A stretch of DNA of 40,821 nt. Source: DATFMP01 sp035266845. Its GTDB lineage: Bacteria > SAR324 > JACQKK01. Under the pieces are notes generated by a model. It saw nothing but the letters and a program-made list of their open reading frames with translations. It did no database searches and was not told the DNA's origin. The position numbers and the translations under genes are program-made. The stretch lies in contig DATFMP010000081.1 of the NCBI GenBank assembly GCA_035266845.1, forward strand, positions 1-40,821, given 5' to 3'. This document shows positions 38,312 through 40,821 of this stretch, piece after piece. How positions within the stretch are numbered: position 1 is the stretch's first letter; each line of letters opens with the position of its first letter.

Positions 38312-40821
38312 TCAGCTCCGGGGTCGCACGGGGTTATCGAGCAGGTGCAGCAGGCCGTGGATGGGAATCCACACCCAGTCCGGCCGATTGTTCAGCTCGT
38401 AGCTCAGCTCGTAGAGCGCCTTCTGCAGCAGGTACATGTCCATCAGGGTGCCCAGCTCCGTGGGATCCGTGGGCAGGAAGTTCCCCTCCTGCGCCGTCTC
38501 CAGGTAGGCCTGCAGGAAGCGCGAGGCGCTCCAACGCTCCCAGAAGCGGGCCCAACCCGCGAGCTGCGGGGAGAGAGGCTCCGAGTGACCGTTGAGCTGC
38601 GCGCGCTGGGAGAGCCCCGTGTGCACGGCGTAGTCGAAGGAGCGCAGCATGCCCGCCACATCGCGCAGGGGCGAGCGCTTGATGCGCCGCTCGCTGACCG
38701 AGCGCGCGGGCTCGCCTTCGAAGTCGATCACCACGAAGTCCTTGCCGGTCCACAGCACCTGACCCAGGTGGAAATCCCCGTGGCAGCGGATGCGCCGGGC
38801 GTCCAATTTCTTGCCCACGATGGCGCGGATGCGGGCCACCATCTCCGGCTCGTGCTGCAGCACGCGCCCTGCATTGGCGCGCTCCGCCTCCGGCAGCTCC
38901 CGCTGCCTGCGGCGCAGCAACGCCAGCGTCTGCGTCACCTGGCTGCGCGTGGCCTGGTAGAGCGAGCGCTGGTACAGCGTGGAAAACGCCTCGGGCCGGA
39001 AGTCCTCGCTGTCCGGGTCGGCGGCCAGCGCCAGGTGCAGCTCCGCCGTGCGCTGGCCCAGCAGGTGCGCCTCCTCCAGGTAGGTCCCCACCAGCTCGTG
39101 CGCCAGCTCGGAGGCGGGCTGCTCGGCCAGTTCCAGCAGCCCCGGCAGCGCCGGCGGGGGCTCCGCGTCCGCCGGCCGTGTCAGCACCCGCTCGTAGTAG
39201 CGGCCCAGCTCGTCCAGCGTGAAGCGCCAGGCATCGCCGTGGTTGGGCACGAAGCGCGTCACGATGCCCACGGTGATGGGGGCCTCGCGGCCGCGCTGGT
39301 ACTCCAGATAGCCGGCCACGGCCGGGGTGTGCGGGAACTGCCCGCGATCCGTGAGGAAGCGCCCGATCTCCAGGTCCGGATTGACGCCCAGGTCCGGCCG
39401 GCGGAACACCTTGAGGATCAGCTCGTCGCCGAAGACCAGACTGGTATTGCTCTGCTCCGCGGAGAGCACGCGCGGCTCCAACGCCAGCAGCCGCTCGCGC
39501 GTGAAGCCGCGCAGACCCCGCGCGGTGCCGTGCTGCAGAAAGCCGCGCTGGCCCTTGAACTGCCGCCGACGCGCCAGCACGCCCATCAGCGCGCGCCCCA
39601 GGGCGGGCTCCACCAAGCCATCGAAGAGCACGCCGTCCTCCGCCTGCGGCCCGGTGATGCGCAGGTTGGCCAGGATGGCGCCGGACCGATCGCTGCGCAG
39701 GGCCTGGGCCCAATCGCCCGTGGCGTAGGCCAGCGGGAGCAGATAGGTTTCCGGATCGCCGTCGCTGTAGTCCAGGTGCAGCAGCGCCAGCACGGCCTGC
39801 CCCTGGTGCAGGGGGATGGGCACCGTGTCTTCCACCTTGATCTCGCGCACGGTGCGGGCCTTGCCGCCGAACCAGCGCTGGCCACGCAGGTAATCCGGCA
39901 GCAGCGCCTCCAGGGCCGCGCCGGCCTTGCCCTGCAGCACGCGGGTCCAGTCGCCGCTCACCTCCAGCGTGCGCAGGTCTCCCGGCCCCATGCCCGCCTC
40001 GGCCTGTGGCGCCTGCAGCAGGAACCAGTAGAAGCTGTGGGGGCCCAGGGTGAGCAGGTAGGGCCACTCGCCGATGGTGGGGAAGGGGTTCATGCCGAAC
40101 AGCTCGATCGGCACCATGCCGCTGCACGACTGCAGGTCCAGCTCCACGGCCTGCACGAAGCGCGACAGGTTGGCCACCACCAGGATCAACTGGTCCTCAT
40201 GGCGCCGCAGGAACGCCAGCACCTTGGGGTTGGAGGGCATCAGGAAGGTGATGTCCCCCCGCCCGAAGGCCGGGTAGCGGTTGCGCAAAGCGATCAGGCG
40301 CTTCATCCACCACAGCAGCGACTGCGCGTTGGCCTGCTGCGTCTCCACGTTCACGGCCTCGTAGTGGTACTCGGGGTTCATCGTGACGGGGAGGAACAGG
40401 CGCTGCGGGCTGGCGTGGGAGAAGCCGGCGTTGCGGTCCGGGCTCCACTGCATCGGCGTGCGCACCCCGTCCCGGTCGCCGAGGTAATAATTGTCCCCCA
40501 TGCCGATCTCGTCGCCGTAATAAATGATGGGCGTCCCCGGCAGGCTGAAGAGAAGGAAATTCATCAGTTCGATCCGCCGACGGCTGTTTGCCAGCAGCGG
40601 CGCCAGCCTGCGGCGGATCCCCAGGTTGATGCGGGCCCGCGGATCGCTGGCGTAAACCCGGTACATGTAGTCGCGCTCCTCGTCGGTGACCATCTCCAGA
40701 GTCAGTTCGTCATGATTGCGCAGGAAGATCGCCCACTGGCAGGATTCGGGGATGGCGGGGGTCTGTTCCAGGATGTCGACGAGGGGAAAACGATCTTCCA
40801 TCTGCAGCGCCATGTACATGC
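38312..40821 (-). CDS. treS: Trehalose synthase/maltokinase fusion, N-terminal part beyond window
   Basis: The frame runs off the right edge, leaving the last 835 or so residues. The first quarter is the end of a GH13 trehalose synthase: WAIFLRNHDELTLEMVTDEE (region IV), PGTPIIYYGDEIGMGDNYYL, and RTPMQWSPDRNAGFS. After the C-terminal beta domain comes a maltokinase: LPDYLRGQRWFGGKARTVRE opens the cap domain. IRCHGDFHLGQVLWTGKDFV and VIDFEGEPARS carry the catalytic aspartates of the kinase-like fold. TreS interconverts trehalose and maltose, and maltokinase makes maltose 1-phosphate, the substrate for GlgE in glycogen synthesis. The fusion is a known arrangement. The catalytic Asp and Glu of the TreS barrel lie outside the window. 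treZ follows 36 bp downstream. Confidence 0.95.
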   Translation of the reverse strand, partial: MYMALQMEDRFPLVDILEQTPAIPESCQWAIFLRNHDELTLEMVTDEERDYMYRVYASDPRARINLGIRRRLAPLLANSRRRIELMNFLLFSLPGTPIIYYGDEIGMGDNYYLGDRDGVRTPMQWSPDRNAGFSHASPQRLFLPVTMNPEYHYEAVNVETQQANAQSLLWWMKRLIALRNRYPAFGRGDITFLMPSNPKVLAFLRRHEDQLILVVANLSRFVQAVELDLQSCSGMVPIELFGMNPFPTIGEWPYLLTLGPHSFYWFLLQAPQAEAGMGPGDLRTLEVSGDWTRVLQGKAGAALEALLPDYLRGQRWFGGKARTVREIKVEDTVPIPLHQGQAVLALLHLDYSDGDPETYLLPLAYATGDWAQALRSDRSGAILANLRITGPQAEDGVLFDGLVEPALGRALMGVLARRRQFKGQRGFLQHGTARGLRGFTRERLLALEPRVLSAEQSNTSLVFGDELILKVFRRPDLGVNPDLEIGRFLTDRGQFPHTPAVAGYLEYQRGREAPITVGIVTRFVPNHGDAWRFTLDELGRYYERVLTRPADAEPPPALPGLLELAEQPASELAHELVGTYLEEAHLLGQRTAELHLALAADPDSEDFRPEAFSTLYQRSLYQATRSQVTQTLALLRRRQRELPEAERANAGRVLQHEPEMVARIRAIVGKKLDARRIRCHGDFHLGQVLWTGKDFVVIDFEGEPARSVSERRIKRSPLRDVAGMLRSFDYAVHTGLSQRAQLNGHSEPLSPQLAGWARFWERWSASRFLQAYLETAQEGNFLPTDPTELGTLMDMYLLQKALYELSYELNNRPDWVWIPIHGLLHLLDNPVRPRS

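Overview
The window reads as chromosomal DNA of a free-living, high-GC, Gram-negative bacterium. Heptosyltransferase-type and Kdo-transferase genes imply a lipopolysaccharide outer membrane. Third codon positions are strongly G/C throughout, except for one AT-richer stretch near the left end. I cannot fix the phylum from sequence alone; Proteobacteria and Acidobacteriota are both plausible. No rRNA, tRNA, CRISPR array, transposase or phage structural gene was recognised. CDS coordinates include the stop codon where it lies in the window.

Layout, left to right. (1) 1-3.5 kb: the start of a small basic protein gene cut by the window edge, an AT-rich orphan gene (681-1631) that looks acquired, a DUF4386 membrane protein and a DUF1801 protein with a histone-H1-like tail. 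Repeats surround these genes. (2) 3.9-6.2 kb: the molybdopterin (large) subunit of a xanthine-dehydrogenase-family enzyme. Its FAD and 2Fe-2S subunits lie far away at 14.9-16.2 kb on the other strand. (3) 6.6-11.8 kb: a same-strand run of GT9 glycosyltransferase, waaA, MFS transporter, DOPA-dioxygenase-like protein and D-cysteine-desulfhydrase-like PLP enzyme. (4) 12.1-16.2 kb, minus strand: DHH phosphoesterase, FAH-family protein, and the two small molybdo-hydroxylase subunits. (5) 16.4-17.3 kb: a canonical FNR/Anr-type box ahead of a zinc-ribbon miniprotein and a four-helix membrane protein. (6) 17.4-20.7 kb: an ArsR-type repressor with a clear palindromic operator, followed by SRPBCC, SRPBCC, DoxX, SRPBCC, YCII and VOC genes, with a convergent SnoaL/NTF2-like gene. 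(7) 21.4-24.7 kb: small unknown proteins, a methyltransferase, a GNAT acetyltransferase and a metallophosphoesterase-like protein with an altered first motif. (8) 24.8-31.4 kb: a giant hybrid histidine kinase with about eight PAS domains, divergent from a YitT-type membrane protein and a CorA transporter. (9) 31.6-40.8 kb, minus strand: a trehalose/alpha-glucan cluster transcribed as treS-maltokinase (cut by the right edge), treZ, GH57/DUF3536 and glgB.

Intergenic spaces hold at least four families of interspersed palindromic repeats, many at gene 3' ends. Two 100-bp promoter-bearing modules are near copies of each other, one before DUF1801 and one before the molybdo-hydroxylase. No single unmistakable new system was found. 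The best leads are the ArsR-controlled SRPBCC/DoxX/YCII/VOC array with its operator, the FNR-box zinc-ribbon locus, the duplicated promoter module, the split molybdo-hydroxylase, the PAS-array kinase, the altered phosphoesterase and the AT-rich orphan.
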